Below, piece after piece: positions 1 through 8,198 of a stretch of DNA of 64,000 nucleotides. The stretch lies in contig JBMYZL010000008.1 in assembly GCA_049610385.1 (NCBI GenBank), positions 54,078-118,077 of the forward strand, in the 5' to 3' direction. The notes beneath the pieces were generated by a model, which saw only the letters and a program-made list of their open reading frames with translations, was not told the origin of the DNA and ran no database searches. The translations under genes and the position numbers were made by a program. The stretch is from JBMYZL01 sp049610385 (GTDB lineage Bacteria > Bacteroidota > Bacteroidia > Flavobacteriales_D > Sanyastnellaceae). Position 1 is the stretch's first letter. Each line of letters begins with the position of its first letter.

Positions 1-33
1 GATTCATTGACATTCACATCGAAACACAAAACC

Positions 34-954
34 TCAAAACATCACCCCAACTGACACGGACAACGCCGCTGATTTGCCATTGAATTCCGTGAGCAGAGGT
101 TCTCCGTCTGAAAACTGCGGTAATCGATCGTCCGTGGATCGAATGATCGAACCCAACTCATTTGCCTGGTAAATGTTGTTGAGCCCCATGTTGTAAGTCA
201 AGCCCACAAGCAAAGCAGTGGTTCCCGTGAACCGTCGCTCAATTCCCAGTCCAATAATCATAGATGGGCGAAAAGATTTGATGAGTTCGGCGTATTCACC
301 GGGCTCTCGGTCATCCAAAATCACCCGACGGCTTTCCTCGGGAGGGGCTGCCCCCGTCAAAACCCAATCCTCTTCACCAACTGCATCCCGGGTGTGTGTA
401 ATCCATCGCTTTTCATCTGCCTCGGCACGTACATTGATTCCGAACCCTGCTCCAAATTCCCCTACAAAGGTCGTGTAACCCAGTTCTCGCGTGCGCATCT
501 TGAACGTAACGGGCAATTCAACGTACTGCAGCTGTTGGCGAAGTTCAATTTGCTCCACAACATCCAATTCTCCCTGGGTGCCTCCATCGGTCGTTTGAAA
601 GCGTTGAATCCGTCCCCCCGTATTGAACACATGAACACCTGTGCTCACTGCATAGGAGTCTGTGAACATCATATCAAAAACGAACTCAAATCCGAATTGG
701 CCCACCAAGCCTGAGTTCCAATGCGCATAATCCCGAGACATCCCGAAACTCAAGTTGGGTGACAAAGCCAATCCCAAATGGAATTTGGACGGAGCCGGAG
801 GGGCGTAAAGCGTGCCTCGAGGGCGGACAGTTTGGGTGGAATCTACAGGCGGCTGGGTTTGGCCAAAAGCCATCGGCACCGTTGCAGTGCAACACAGCAG
901 CAGCATCAGCCCCATGGACCCTGCTTTCATGGATGAGTGAATCAGCTTTGTCAT
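34..954 (-). CDS. Outer-membrane beta-barrel protein (porin-like, unassigned)
   Basis: A 306-residue secreted protein. The chosen start gives a signal peptide (MTKLIHSS, then a hydrophobic stretch ending AFGQ). An in-frame ORF extends further upstream, but it would run across the neighbouring gene's start and lacks a signal peptide. The mature part has alternating hydrophobic and polar strands rich in Gly and aromatic residues (LQYVELPVTFKM; TTFVGEFGAGFG; IIGLGIERRF) and ends in Phe, as outer-membrane barrels do. It resembles the general Bacteroidota 'outer membrane beta-barrel' family that includes PorT-like proteins. I cannot tell whether it is a type IX secretion component, although gldB lies directly opposite. 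A promoter-like TAGATTTG on the minus strand ends 9 nt before the start. Confidence 0.75.
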   Translation of the reverse strand: MTKLIHSSMKAGSMGLMLLLCCTATVPMAFGQTQPPVDSTQTVRPRGTLYAPPAPSKFHLGLALSPNLSFGMSRDYAHWNSGLVGQFGFEFVFDMMFTDSYAVSTGVHVFNTGGRIQRFQTTDGGTQGELDVVEQIELRQQLQYVELPVTFKMRTRELGYTTFVGEFGAGFGINVRAEADEKRWITHTRDAVGEEDWVLTGAAPPEESRRVILDDREPGEYAELIKSFRPSMIIGLGIERRFTGTTALLVGLTYNMGLNNIYQANELGSIIRSTDDRLPQFSDGEPLLTEFNGKSAALSVSVGVMF

Positions 955-963
955 CTTTGCGTT

Positions 964-990
964 CAAATCTACTGCACCTGAACAAACCAA
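964..990 (-). promoter_or_regulatory. Bacteroidota-type promoter of the beta-barrel gene
   Basis: Read on the minus strand there is a TTG (990-988), a 16-nt spacer, then TAGATTTG (971-964), which fits the Bacteroidota consensus TTG-N~19-TANNTTTG. It would start transcription only a few bases before the ATG at 954. Confidence 0.5.
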
Positions 991-994
991 TTCC

Positions 995-2092
995 ATGCCA
1001 AACCACGCCTTTCTCAACCGACCAACCGGCATATTGTGCATCGCCTTGATTTTTGGACTGGGTGTCTTGGGGTTTTGGGGTTGGCAGCAATGGCTTGATC
1101 CTTCGCCATGGCACATCGAAGCTGATGACGTTGAATGGGCCGATGGAACATGGGGACCCAGTATCCATTTGCATCAAGTGATCCGTGAATTGCCAGAGGA
1201 TGATGAAGCCGCCCTTCGTCATTTTCGGACAACTTCAAGCCTCCATTTTGCACGAATCTATGTCGAAGACATTCTGTCCATCGGGTCCATCGATTCGGCA
1301 GGAACAGCGCGAGAATTGAAGCGATTTGCCCGACATGAATCCATCGCACCTACGCTGCATGCTGTCGATTCCACCAGCGGAGAACCCAACCGACTTGAAT
1401 CCACTGAAGCTTTCATGGAAAGGGCGTTTCGACGATTTCACCACCATTTCCCCTCGGTCGACATTCCCCAATTGATTTGGATGCACAGCGGATTCAACAG
1501 CGCCGTTTGGCCCGATGCCAAGGTCCTGGCCGTGGGGTTGGAATGGTTTCTCGGGGCAGAACACGCCATTGTTCAAAGCATGGCACCTTCCGCATTTCCC
1601 GGTTATTTGAGAAACCGGATGTCCGTGGACCGCATGGGTCCTGAAGCCATCAGGGGTTGGTTGTTGGTTCATTTCAGTCAGCATGGGTATGCGCCTGAAA
1701 CCTGTGCGGATGCCTTGCTGTTTTGGGGGAAGGTGACTTTCGTTTTGGACCAAATCCTCCCCGACACACCGGATGCCCTGTGGATGGACTGGGATGAAGC
1801 TGAATGGAATTGGGCGAAATCACATGAACGGGCGATTTGGGTCGAATTGAGTCAGCAAGATGTCTTGTTCGAGACGAATCCAATGGAATTCATGCGGTGG
1901 TTCAACGAAGGGCCCTTCACCCGGGCTGCCGCCATTCCGCAAGAGAGCCCAGATCGGCTCGGGGCTTTCATGGGCTGGCGCATCGTTTCCGACTACATGA
2001 TGGAACACCCCGAAACGGCATTTTCTGAACTCATGTCGATGACGGACCCCATGCCCTTTTTGAAATCTTACCGGCCCCAGTCTACCCCCTGA
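995..2092 (+). CDS. gldB: GldB-like gliding motility / type IX secretion-associated protein
   Basis: 365 residues. One hydrophobic segment (about residues 11-29) is followed by a soluble extracytoplasmic domain. The central part (residues about 150-200) has the look of GldB: a WMHSGFNSAVW stretch, then LAVGLEWFLG and a Pro/Tyr-containing region. GldB is a membrane-anchored protein needed for gliding in Flavobacterium; its molecular role is unclear. gldC lies next door, in convergent orientation, which supports the call because gldB and gldC are usual neighbours. Unusually, no typical lipobox is visible: the only early Cys (residue 15) lies at the start of the hydrophobic stretch, so this copy may be anchored by a transmembrane helix instead. 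Confidence 0.72.
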   Translation: MPNHAFLNRPTGILCIALIFGLGVLGFWGWQQWLDPSPWHIEADDVEWADGTWGPSIHLHQVIRELPEDDEAALRHFRTTSSLHFARIYVEDILSIGSIDSAGTARELKRFARHESIAPTLHAVDSTSGEPNRLESTEAFMERAFRRFHHHFPSVDIPQLIWMHSGFNSAVWPDAKVLAVGLEWFLGAEHAIVQSMAPSAFPGYLRNRMSVDRMGPEAIRGWLLVHFSQHGYAPETCADALLFWGKVTFVLDQILPDTPDALWMDWDEAEWNWAKSHERAIWVELSQQDVLFETNPMEFMRWFNEGPFTRAAAIPQESPDRLGAFMGWRIVSDYMMEHPETAFSELMSMTDPMPFLKSYRPQSTP

Positions 2093-2126
2093 AACCAACT
2101 CGTTTGAAGCGTGATATCGATTGGAC

Positions 2127-2465
2127 TCAGTCCTGAATGACATTCAAGCGTTTCGCCAATTCTTCGGTGAACTTCCGGATGGCCTCCGCATGCGCCTTGT
2201 CAGAAGTGGCCTTCTCAAATGTATTGGCCAAGGTCATCATCGATTGGCAGACAAAGTGCTGCATTTCTTCCACGGACATCTCCTTCGTCCAAAGGTCCAT
2301 GTGCATGGCCGTGCGTTCCTGACCGTCCCACATGGCGAGGGCCATGGCCTTGGCTTTCCGCTGTGATACCCCACCATCTGTAGCGGTCCAAGTGATGTCC
2401 TCGGGCACCTTGTTGGCGTCCATGCAGACGCGGATGTCAATCTGTGATTCTCGGTTCTGGGCCAT
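2127..2465 (-). CDS. gldC: Gliding motility protein GldC
   Basis: 112 residues, the usual length of GldC. Family features visible are the N-terminal strand with a NKVPEDITW stretch, a DGG followed by KAKAMALAMWD, then MHMDLWTKEMSVEEM and a C-terminal helix around ANTFEKATSDKAHAE. There is no signal peptide, so it is probably cytoplasmic. GldC is tied genetically to gliding and to GldB, but its biochemical role is not known. It follows engB by 35 nt on the same strand and faces gldB tail to tail, so it probably belongs to the hydrolase-engB-gldC transcript. Confidence 0.85.
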   Translation of the reverse strand: MAQNRESQIDIRVCMDANKVPEDITWTATDGGVSQRKAKAMALAMWDGQERTAMHMDLWTKEMSVEEMQHFVCQSMMTLANTFEKATSDKAHAEAIRKFTEELAKRLNVIQD

Positions 2466-2500
2466 GTCGAAATGAAGTTGGGTTCGTCGGAATGGATTGT

Positions 2501-3118
2501 TCAGAAAAGCTCGTTGGTTTGTGAGATGAATTGACGAAGTGCATCACATCCTTCCCCCGTCTCTGAACTGGTGATATAAACAGGCGGCATCCGATGCCAC
2601 TGCTTCAACATTTCGGATTCATAAGCCGGCAAAAATGCCGTGCGCTCGCTCTTGTTCAACTTGTCCAATTTGGTAAATACCATCACAAAGGGCAACCCAT
2701 TCTCGCCCATCCAAGCCATGAACTCCAAATCCACCTTTTGAGGCGCCAGACGACAGTCAATCAAGAGCATCACACACATCAAATTGGGGCGACCCGTCAG
2801 GTATTGCTCTGATGTCCGCTGCCATTTGACCCGGCTCTTTTTTGACACTTTGGCGTAGCCAAATCCCGGCAAATCCACCAAGTACCAAGACCCATCATTG
2901 ATGTCAAAATGATTCAGCAATTGAGTCTTTCCAGGCGTCGAAGAGGTTTTTGCCAAGGATTTGTTGCCCACCAAAGCATTGATGAGCGAGCTTTTGCCGA
3001 CATTGGATCGACCGATGAACGCATATTCAGGACGATCCGGATTGGGACACTCCCTCGGATGGGCACTGCTTTTGACAAACACCGCCTGCTTGATGTCCGG
3101 ATCTTTCATGTCGGTCAT
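2501..3118 (-). CDS. engB: Ribosome-biogenesis GTPase EngB (YihA/YsxC)
   Basis: 205 residues. It is a single TRAFAC GTPase domain: G1 GRSNVGKSS (36-44), G2 around TSSTPGKTQ (58-66), G3 DLPGFGYAK (82-90), G4 TKLD and a late SSETGEG (G5). EngB is an essential GTPase that acts in large ribosomal subunit assembly. An earlier in-frame Met would overlap the upstream gene. The chosen ATG lies 2 nt after the hydrolase stop, which is typical operon spacing. The alpha/beta hydrolase-engB pairing next to mraZ is common in Flavobacteriia (from memory). Confidence 0.95.
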   Translation of the reverse strand: MTDMKDPDIKQAVFVKSSAHPRECPNPDRPEYAFIGRSNVGKSSLINALVGNKSLAKTSSTPGKTQLLNHFDINDGSWYLVDLPGFGYAKVSKKSRVKWQRTSEQYLTGRPNLMCVMLLIDCRLAPQKVDLEFMAWMGENGLPFVMVFTKLDKLNKSERTAFLPAYESEMLKQWHRMPPVYITSSETGEGCDALRQFISQTNELF

Positions 3119-3120
3119 GC

Positions 3121-3891
3121 TCAGGAGATGAAGCCCCGTTGGCACATCCAATCATTCAACAAACCATTGAACGCTTGTGGATGCTCCATCATAGGTGCGT
3201 GGCCGCATTCATCAATCCAAAAAAGGTCGCAGTCCGGAAGTCCTTTGTGAAAATCTTCCGCCACTTCTGGTGGGGTGATGACGTCGTTCTTGCCCCAAAT
3301 CAAACACACCGGAATCGCCATGTTGGGCAAGTCTTTGGCCATGTTGTGCCGAATGGCAGATTTGGCGATGGCCAAAATTCGCAACACCTTCTCCCGGCTG
3401 TTGACTGCCTCAAAACACTCATCTACAAGGGCTTCTGTCGCATGCTTGGGGTCAAAGAAAGTCACCGCCACCTTCTCCCGAATAAACGTCTTGTCCTCAC
3501 GGCGTGGGAAACTGTTCCCAAATGCATTCTCATAAAGGCCACTCGACGCGGTCAAGGTCATGGACAAAATCCTGTCGAGGTGATCCCGGGTGTATATCAA
3601 AGCCACATGCCCTCCCAAGCTGTTGCCCAGAATGTGGAATTTTTCCAAGCCCAATTCATCCACGAACCCCTCAATGTGCTTGGCGATGGCAGCCGCACTC
3701 GTCTTCAGCATCGGCAATTCGTAAATGGGCAACATCGGAATGATGACACGGAAGTGTTTACTGAAATGGTCCAGAACGGCCTCGAAGTTGCTCAAGGCAC
3801 CAAACAATCCATGGAGCAAGACCATTGGCCGGCCTGTTCCGGCCTCCACGTATTTGTATTGGCCACGTTCCAAAATCTCAGGGTTATTCAT
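3121..3891 (-). CDS. Alpha/beta-fold hydrolase
   Basis: 256 residues from the preferred start (MNNPEILERG). An in-frame ATG at 3948 would add 19 residues, but family members I recall begin about eight residues before the KYVEAGTG strand. It has an HGLFG oxyanion-side motif, nucleophile elbow GNSLGG (Ser91), acid in WGKND (Asp203) and CGH (His231), so the catalytic triad is complete. The substrate is unknown; relatives are annotated as esterases or meta-cleavage-type hydrolases. It is the first gene of the divergent operon with engB and gldC. A pair of MraZ-type GTGGG repeats on its own strand lies upstream (3960-3974). Confidence 0.88.
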   Translation of the reverse strand: MNNPEILERGQYKYVEAGTGRPMVLLHGLFGALSNFEAVLDHFSKHFRVIIPMLPIYELPMLKTSAAAIAKHIEGFVDELGLEKFHILGNSLGGHVALIYTRDHLDRILSMTLTASSGLYENAFGNSFPRREDKTFIREKVAVTFFDPKHATEALVDECFEAVNSREKVLRILAIAKSAIRHNMAKDLPNMAIPVCLIWGKNDVITPPEVAEDFHKGLPDCDLFWIDECGHAPMMEHPQAFNGLLNDWMCQRGFIS

Positions 3892-3959
3892 CGTCAGCAA
3901 ATGTCCGAAGAAAACCGCATGACTCGGAATTGTTGATAACGTGTTCATTGCTTAATTCT

Positions 3960-3974
3960 CCCACTTTGACCCAC
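3960..3974 (-). promoter_or_regulatory. Two MraZ-type GTGGG repeats facing the hydrolase-engB operon
   Basis: On the minus strand GTGGG occurs twice, exactly 10 bp apart (CCCAC at 3960-3964 and 3970-3974 on the plus strand), in the same AAAGTGGG context as the repeats before mraZ. MraZ proteins are known to bind TGGG repeats spaced by 5 nt. Binding here is inferred. Confidence 0.55.
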
Positions 3975-4037
3975 TTTTTCAAAATCCAAGTAGGGCGCGA
4001 GTTTTCAACGAATGGATGGTGAAGAGTTTTCCACAAA

Positions 4038-4082
4038 GTGGGAGAAAGTGTCAAACTGTGGGGGAAAGTGGGAAATCTTGGG
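4038..4082 (+). promoter_or_regulatory. MraZ box array (five 10-bp repeats) before mraZ
   Basis: GTGGG at 4038, GTGTC at 4048 (degenerate), GTGGG at 4058, GTGGG at 4068 and TTGGG at 4078, all in exact 10-bp register. This matches the known MraZ operator type (GTGGG-N5 direct repeats before mraZ). The array occupies the position where the -33 element of the mraZ promoter would be, directly before the TACTTTTG at 4083, so MraZ very likely controls this operon. Confidence 0.85.
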
Positions 4083-4090
4083 TACTTTTG
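4083..4090 (+). promoter_or_regulatory. mraZ -7 promoter element (TACTTTTG)
   Basis: TACTTTTG fits the Bacteroidota -7 box TANNTTTG. The ATG of mraZ follows 4 nt later, so the transcript would be leaderless or nearly so. No TTG stands at the expected -33 position, which is filled by the MraZ repeats. Confidence 0.55.
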
Positions 4091-4094
4091 GAGT

Positions 4095-4586
4095 ATGCTG
4101 AATCTGCTCGGAGAATACACTTGCAAAGTCGACGCGAAGGGACGTCTGTCCTTCCCTGCGCGCCTGCGGAAGCAGCTCGACGGCGTGTTGCATCACGGGC
4201 TGGTTCTGAACCGAGATATTTTCGAAGGTTGTTTGGTCTTGTACCCCCAGCCAGAATGGGACAAGGTGAATGAGGAAATGTCCCGATTGAGTCGGTACAA
4301 CCGGAAGCACCAGCTCTTTCAGCGCAAATTCATGAAGGGTGCCACCCACGTGGAACTCGATGCTGCTGCCCGGATATCCATTCCGGCTTTGCTCTTGAAG
4401 CATGCGGGAATCGATGTCAAAAAGGCCAATGAAATTGTGGTGTCAGGTTTAGGGGAGAAGATTGAAATCTGGAGCAAAGCGAGATACGGTGCCCAAGTCT
4501 TGGGCGAAGATGAAGATTTCGATTTTGGGTACTTAGCGGAAGAGGTGCGGCGCGATCTCGAGCCGGGTCAAAATGACCTTTCTTGA
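4095..4586 (+). CDS. mraZ: Transcriptional regulator MraZ
   Basis: 163 residues. It contains the two SpoVT/AbrB-like halves of MraZ: an N-terminal GEYTCKVDAKGRLSFPARLR and a second copy near residues 85-100 (ATHVELDAAARISIPALLL). MraZ is a ring-forming DNA-binding protein that controls the dcw operon. The start is set by the conserved MLNLLGEY N-terminus; an earlier in-frame GTG lies inside the MraZ repeats and is unlikely. The C-terminal acidic tail (GEDEDFDFGYL) is typical of Bacteroidota MraZ. Its stop overlaps the rsmH start by one base (TGATG). Confidence 0.95.
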   Translation: MLNLLGEYTCKVDAKGRLSFPARLRKQLDGVLHHGLVLNRDIFEGCLVLYPQPEWDKVNEEMSRLSRYNRKHQLFQRKFMKGATHVELDAAARISIPALLLKHAGIDVKKANEIVVSGLGEKIEIWSKARYGAQVLGEDEDFDFGYLAEEVRRDLEPGQNDLS

Positions 4587-5518
4587 TGGATCCAGCCCCG
4601 AAAACATATCATGTGCCCGTGATGTTGAAGGGATGCCTGAAAGGGCTGGACCTCCAACCCGACGGGACCTATGTCGATGTCACTTTTGGAGGAGGGGGGC
4701 ATTCTAAAGCCATTTTGGACCAATTGTCCCATGCTGGCCAACTCATCGGCTTTGACCAAGACCCGGATGCACTCGCCAACGTTCCCGATGACCCCCGTTT
4801 CACGCTCATTCCGGAAAACTTTCGATACATCCGCAACTTTTTGCGCATGCATGGCATTCGCAAGGTACAGGGCATTTTGGCGGATTTGGGGGTGTCCAGT
4901 CACCAATTCGATGCCGGAGAACGTGGCTTTTCGATCCGGACTGACGCCCCTCTGGACATGCGGATGAATCCAAAAGTCGGCGCATCAGCTGCAGATTGGC
5001 TGGCCCATATCCCCTTGGAAGACTTGACGACAACCTTGCGGCTCTACGGCGAATTGCAGCGGCCTGACAAATGCGCCCATGCCATTTTGGCCCACCGAGA
5101 ACAACTCCCCTTGAAAACCACCGGAGATTTGATTCAAGCGGTTTCTCACCTCGCACCGCGGGGCAAGGAAAACAAATTCAATGCACAAGTTTTTCAGGCC
5201 ATCCGAATCGCGGTCAATGATGAGCTTGCTGCACTGCGAGAAATGCTGGAGGCTTCCGTGACCCTGTTGCCCGAAGGGGGACGGCTAGTGGTCATGAGCT
5301 ACCACAGTTTGGAAGACCGTCTGGTCAAGCATTTCATGCGTTCTGGCAATTTCGAAGATCGACAAGAACGAGATTTCAAAGGCGCACTGCGCGCCCCTTT
5401 CCATCCGCTCAACCGCAAGGCCATGATGGCAAGCGAATCGGAAAAATCAGCCAATCCGCGAAGTCGAAGCGCAAAGCTGCGCATCGCCGAGCGCACATCA
5501 ATCCCTTTGGCCTCATGA
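4586..5518 (+). CDS. rsmH: 16S rRNA (cytosine1402-N4)-methyltransferase RsmH (MraW)
   Basis: 310 residues, normal length. It contains the opening YHVPVML, the SAM-binding DVTFGGGGHS (residues about 32-41), DQDPDA, ADLGVSSHQFD, ERGFS and the C-terminal MSYHSLEDRLVK. The enzyme methylates C1402 of 16S rRNA at N4. The ATG at 4586 overlaps the mraZ stop; a TTG one codon earlier is also in frame but less likely. The 3' end overlaps ftsL by four bases (ATGA), so translation is probably coupled. Confidence 0.96.
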   Translation: MDPAPKTYHVPVMLKGCLKGLDLQPDGTYVDVTFGGGGHSKAILDQLSHAGQLIGFDQDPDALANVPDDPRFTLIPENFRYIRNFLRMHGIRKVQGILADLGVSSHQFDAGERGFSIRTDAPLDMRMNPKVGASAADWLAHIPLEDLTTTLRLYGELQRPDKCAHAILAHREQLPLKTTGDLIQAVSHLAPRGKENKFNAQVFQAIRIAVNDELAALREMLEASVTLLPEGGRLVVMSYHSLEDRLVKHFMRSGNFEDRQERDFKGALRAPFHPLNRKAMMASESEKSANPRSRSAKLRIAERTSIPLAS

Positions 5519-6051
5519 GCAATTGGCTTTCAAGATTCCGTCAGCCAAAGAAGGCCGCTCCGTCTGGGCCAGAAGTGCGAAATCAACCCTTCGCCAAAGG
5601 CGCAGCCATTGAGGGAGATCAAAAAATTTCCATCTTGGACGTGGAGGCCGGGGAAGATGAAGCCGGCATCCGCCGCAAAAAACAGCTTCAAGGCCGCCGA
5701 TCCAGCAACGTCCGCCCATTGATTCGCGACTTGCTGAGCGGTGAATTTTTGACTCAAGCCGGCGTGACACGGAACATTCCGTATCTCGTGTTTGTCAGTG
5801 GTCTCTTTCTGCTCTATATCAGCATGGGATATCATTTCGAGCGGATTGAACGAGAAAAAATGAATGCCTTGCGCAAGATTGAAGAGCTCAATGCGGAGTT
5901 CAAAACCTTGCAAGCAGACTTCGAAATCCGTCGACACCAAAGCCGACTGGAAGTGGAGATGGCAGAACATGGATTGCACCAGCCCAAGCACCCCCCACAT
6001 TTGCTGCAAGCCGATGAGGTGGATTTGTCCCAAATCAACCCCGACATGTGA
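5515..6051 (+). CDS. ftsL: FtsL-like divisome protein
   Basis: 178 residues. It has a long charged cytoplasmic N-terminus (about 1-85), one transmembrane helix (about 88-106, YLVFVSGLFLLYISMGYHF) and a short coiled-coil-like periplasmic part rich in Glu/Arg/Leu heptads (about 108-145). This topology, size and position between rsmH and ftsI are those of the Bacteroidota FtsL-like protein, which joins FtsQ and the PBP3/FtsW pair in the divisome. Sequence conservation in this family is low, so the call rests mainly on topology and gene order. It is coupled at both ends by overlapping stop/start codons. Confidence 0.82.
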   Translation: MSNWLSRFRQPKKAAPSGPEVRNQPFAKGAAIEGDQKISILDVEAGEDEAGIRRKKQLQGRRSSNVRPLIRDLLSGEFLTQAGVTRNIPYLVFVSGLFLLYISMGYHFERIEREKMNALRKIEELNAEFKTLQADFEIRRHQSRLEVEMAEHGLHQPKHPPHLLQADEVDLSQINPDM

Positions 6052-8198
6052 TGCAAGACATTTCCAATTATCGCAAAGGACTTAACCTCAGAAGCTGGCT
6101 GGTCTTCAGTCTTTTCACTTTGCTGGGATTTGCTGTGTTCGGGCGCATTCTGTGGATTCAAAGTGCCGAACATGACACTTGGATGAACGTCGGCGCACGA
6201 TACGAATCGAGCGTTCGTGAAATTGAACCTGTGCGGGGACAGATTTACTCCCACAATGGCAGCGTATTGGCGACATCTGTACCGGTCTACCGCCTCAGTT
6301 GGGACAGCCGCTCCGAGGCCATTGACTGGGCCACTTTTGATGAAGAAGTTGAGGGCCTGTGTTCCGGTTTGGCCTCCATTCTCAATGAGCGCACCGCCGC
6401 GGGTTACAAAAAATTATTGAAGGACGGGCGCAATTTGGGTAGAAGAAGTGTTCTGATCGGGAAGGACATTCCATTCATCGCACAGAAGGAATTGCTCAAG
6501 CTTCCCTTCATCCGAAGAGGTCGCTTTGCCAGTGGATTTGTCTTTGAACGGGAAGAAAAACGCAAGAAGCCCTTCGGTCAACTCGCCGCCAGGACCGTGG
6601 GCATCGACCGCGACCAAAACCGTGTTGGGTTGGAAGCCAGCTGGAATCCCGAATTGGCGGGCGTCACTGGGCAACAACTGCAACGCCGTGTCAGTGGAGG
6701 TGCGTGGATGCCTGTTACCGACGATTTCATCGTGGAACCGGTTGCCGGACTGGACTTGGTTTCCACCATAGACATGCACTTGCAAGATGTGGCGTCAAGG
6801 GCATTGGAGCGCCAGCTGGTCAAACACAATGCCGCTTGGGGAACAGTCGTGCTCATGGAAACCGCGACAGGACGCATTCGCGCCATTTCGAACCTCACAC
6901 GGGACGGCGATGGAACCGGAGATGAGGCCCCGCGTTACTACGAATCTTTCAATCATGCCATCGGCACCGCTGTGGAACCAGGTTCCACTTTCAAATTGGC
7001 CACTTTGATGGCAGCAATGGAGGACGGCGGTGTTCGTCCTGACGATGTCGTCAAAACGGGCAAAGGACGGGTCACGTTCTACGGCAAAACCATGTCGGAC
7101 TCCAATGCTGACGAAGGCGGACATGGCGACATAACCGTGGAAGAAGTGTTTGAGGTCAGTTCGAACGTAGGAGCGGCTTTAACCATCAAACAAGCCTTCG
7201 GGATGGAGCCTCAAAAATTCCTGTCCAGCTTGGCTTCCCTGCAGGTGGGAGAATTGACGGGTGTGCGGCTGGCAGGTGAAGCCTCACCACAGATTTACAA
7301 AGAAGTGGGTGAGGGCAACTGGTCCGGACTGAGTTTGACCCAAATGTCCATCGGTTATGAAGTCACCCAGACCCCACTACAAACCTTGTCCTTGTACAAC
7401 GCGGTTGCCAATCAGGGGAAATGGGTTCAGCCTCAACTGGTCGAAGGCTTGATGCACAATGGCGAGTGGGTTCAAGACATTGCCCCTGTTCTCCGATCGC
7501 GACCTATCTGCTCCAAATCGACGCTAGATGCCTGCCATTCGATGCTCAAGAAAGTGGCCGATCCAGAAGGCAAAGGCACCGCCCAATATGTGTTCAAGAA
7601 CATGCCATTTGCCGTTGCAGGCAAAACTGGAACCGCCTGGATTTCTGAAGCCGGAGGGTACAAAGGACGATACCGTGCATCCTTTGCCGGTTACTTCCCT
7701 GCGGACAATCCAAGGTACTCCTGCATCGTGGTGATTGCAGACACCCGAAGCGGATTGTACTATGGTTCCACAATCGCGGGGCCTGTGTTCCGGGAATTGG
7801 CCTGGAAAGTTTACTCCACGGACCCCAGTTTTCATGGGTTGACCACCGGGCAATTGGCCGAAAACGCACACTTACCAGGCGCTCAAGACGGCACCAGGGA
7901 GGAACTTGAAGCACTGTACAACCACTTTGATTTGGAATTTGTGGCATCACCAGAAGGCCAAATCAGCGACTGGGTCTCCGTGAGCACTGGGCCCGACCGG
8001 GCGATTTTGGATGCCCGACCCGTGCTCGAGGGCGCTGTTCCCGACGTGCGGGGCATGGGATTGCGCGACGCGCTTTACTTGCTCGAAAATGCTGGATTGA
8101 TTGTCAAAATGCAAGGTGTCGGCTCCGTTCGCAGACAGTCCATCGCGCCAGGAACGCCATTGGGGAATTACGCCACCATCACGCTTGAACTCTCATGA
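6051..8198 (+). CDS. ftsI: Division-specific penicillin-binding protein (FtsI/PBP3 type) with one PASTA domain
   Basis: 715 residues. It has a short cytoplasmic N-terminus and a membrane anchor (about 14-35), a dimerisation region with the REIEPVRGQIYSHNG motif, and a transpeptidase domain with SxxK (Ser312-Thr-Phe-Lys315), SxN (Ser370-Asn372) and KTG (Lys525). One C-terminal PASTA repeat (about 660-715, VPDVRGMGLRDALYLLENAG) is present. The enzyme cross-links septal peptidoglycan together with FtsW. The ATG at 6051 overlaps the ftsL stop (TGATG); a GTG at 6048 is a weaker alternative. Its stop overlaps the murE start (ATGA). Confidence 0.95.
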   Translation: MQDISNYRKGLNLRSWLVFSLFTLLGFAVFGRILWIQSAEHDTWMNVGARYESSVREIEPVRGQIYSHNGSVLATSVPVYRLSWDSRSEAIDWATFDEEVEGLCSGLASILNERTAAGYKKLLKDGRNLGRRSVLIGKDIPFIAQKELLKLPFIRRGRFASGFVFEREEKRKKPFGQLAARTVGIDRDQNRVGLEASWNPELAGVTGQQLQRRVSGGAWMPVTDDFIVEPVAGLDLVSTIDMHLQDVASRALERQLVKHNAAWGTVVLMETATGRIRAISNLTRDGDGTGDEAPRYYESFNHAIGTAVEPGSTFKLATLMAAMEDGGVRPDDVVKTGKGRVTFYGKTMSDSNADEGGHGDITVEEVFEVSSNVGAALTIKQAFGMEPQKFLSSLASLQVGELTGVRLAGEASPQIYKEVGEGNWSGLSLTQMSIGYEVTQTPLQTLSLYNAVANQGKWVQPQLVEGLMHNGEWVQDIAPVLRSRPICSKSTLDACHSMLKKVADPEGKGTAQYVFKNMPFAVAGKTGTAWISEAGGYKGRYRASFAGYFPADNPRYSCIVVIADTRSGLYYGSTIAGPVFRELAWKVYSTDPSFHGLTTGQLAENAHLPGAQDGTREELEALYNHFDLEFVASPEGQISDWVSVSTGPDRAILDARPVLEGAVPDVRGMGLRDALYLLENAGLIVKMQGVGSVRRQSIAPGTPLGNYATITLELS

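Noticed and set aside
686..1222. Long minus-strand open frame across the barrel/gldB start region
   Set aside because: It is a shadow of two well-supported genes and has no signal or family motif.
3121..3948. Longer form of the hydrolase starting at 3948
   Set aside because: The extra 19 residues do not match the family N-terminus; the Met at 3891 fits better. The longer form remains possible.
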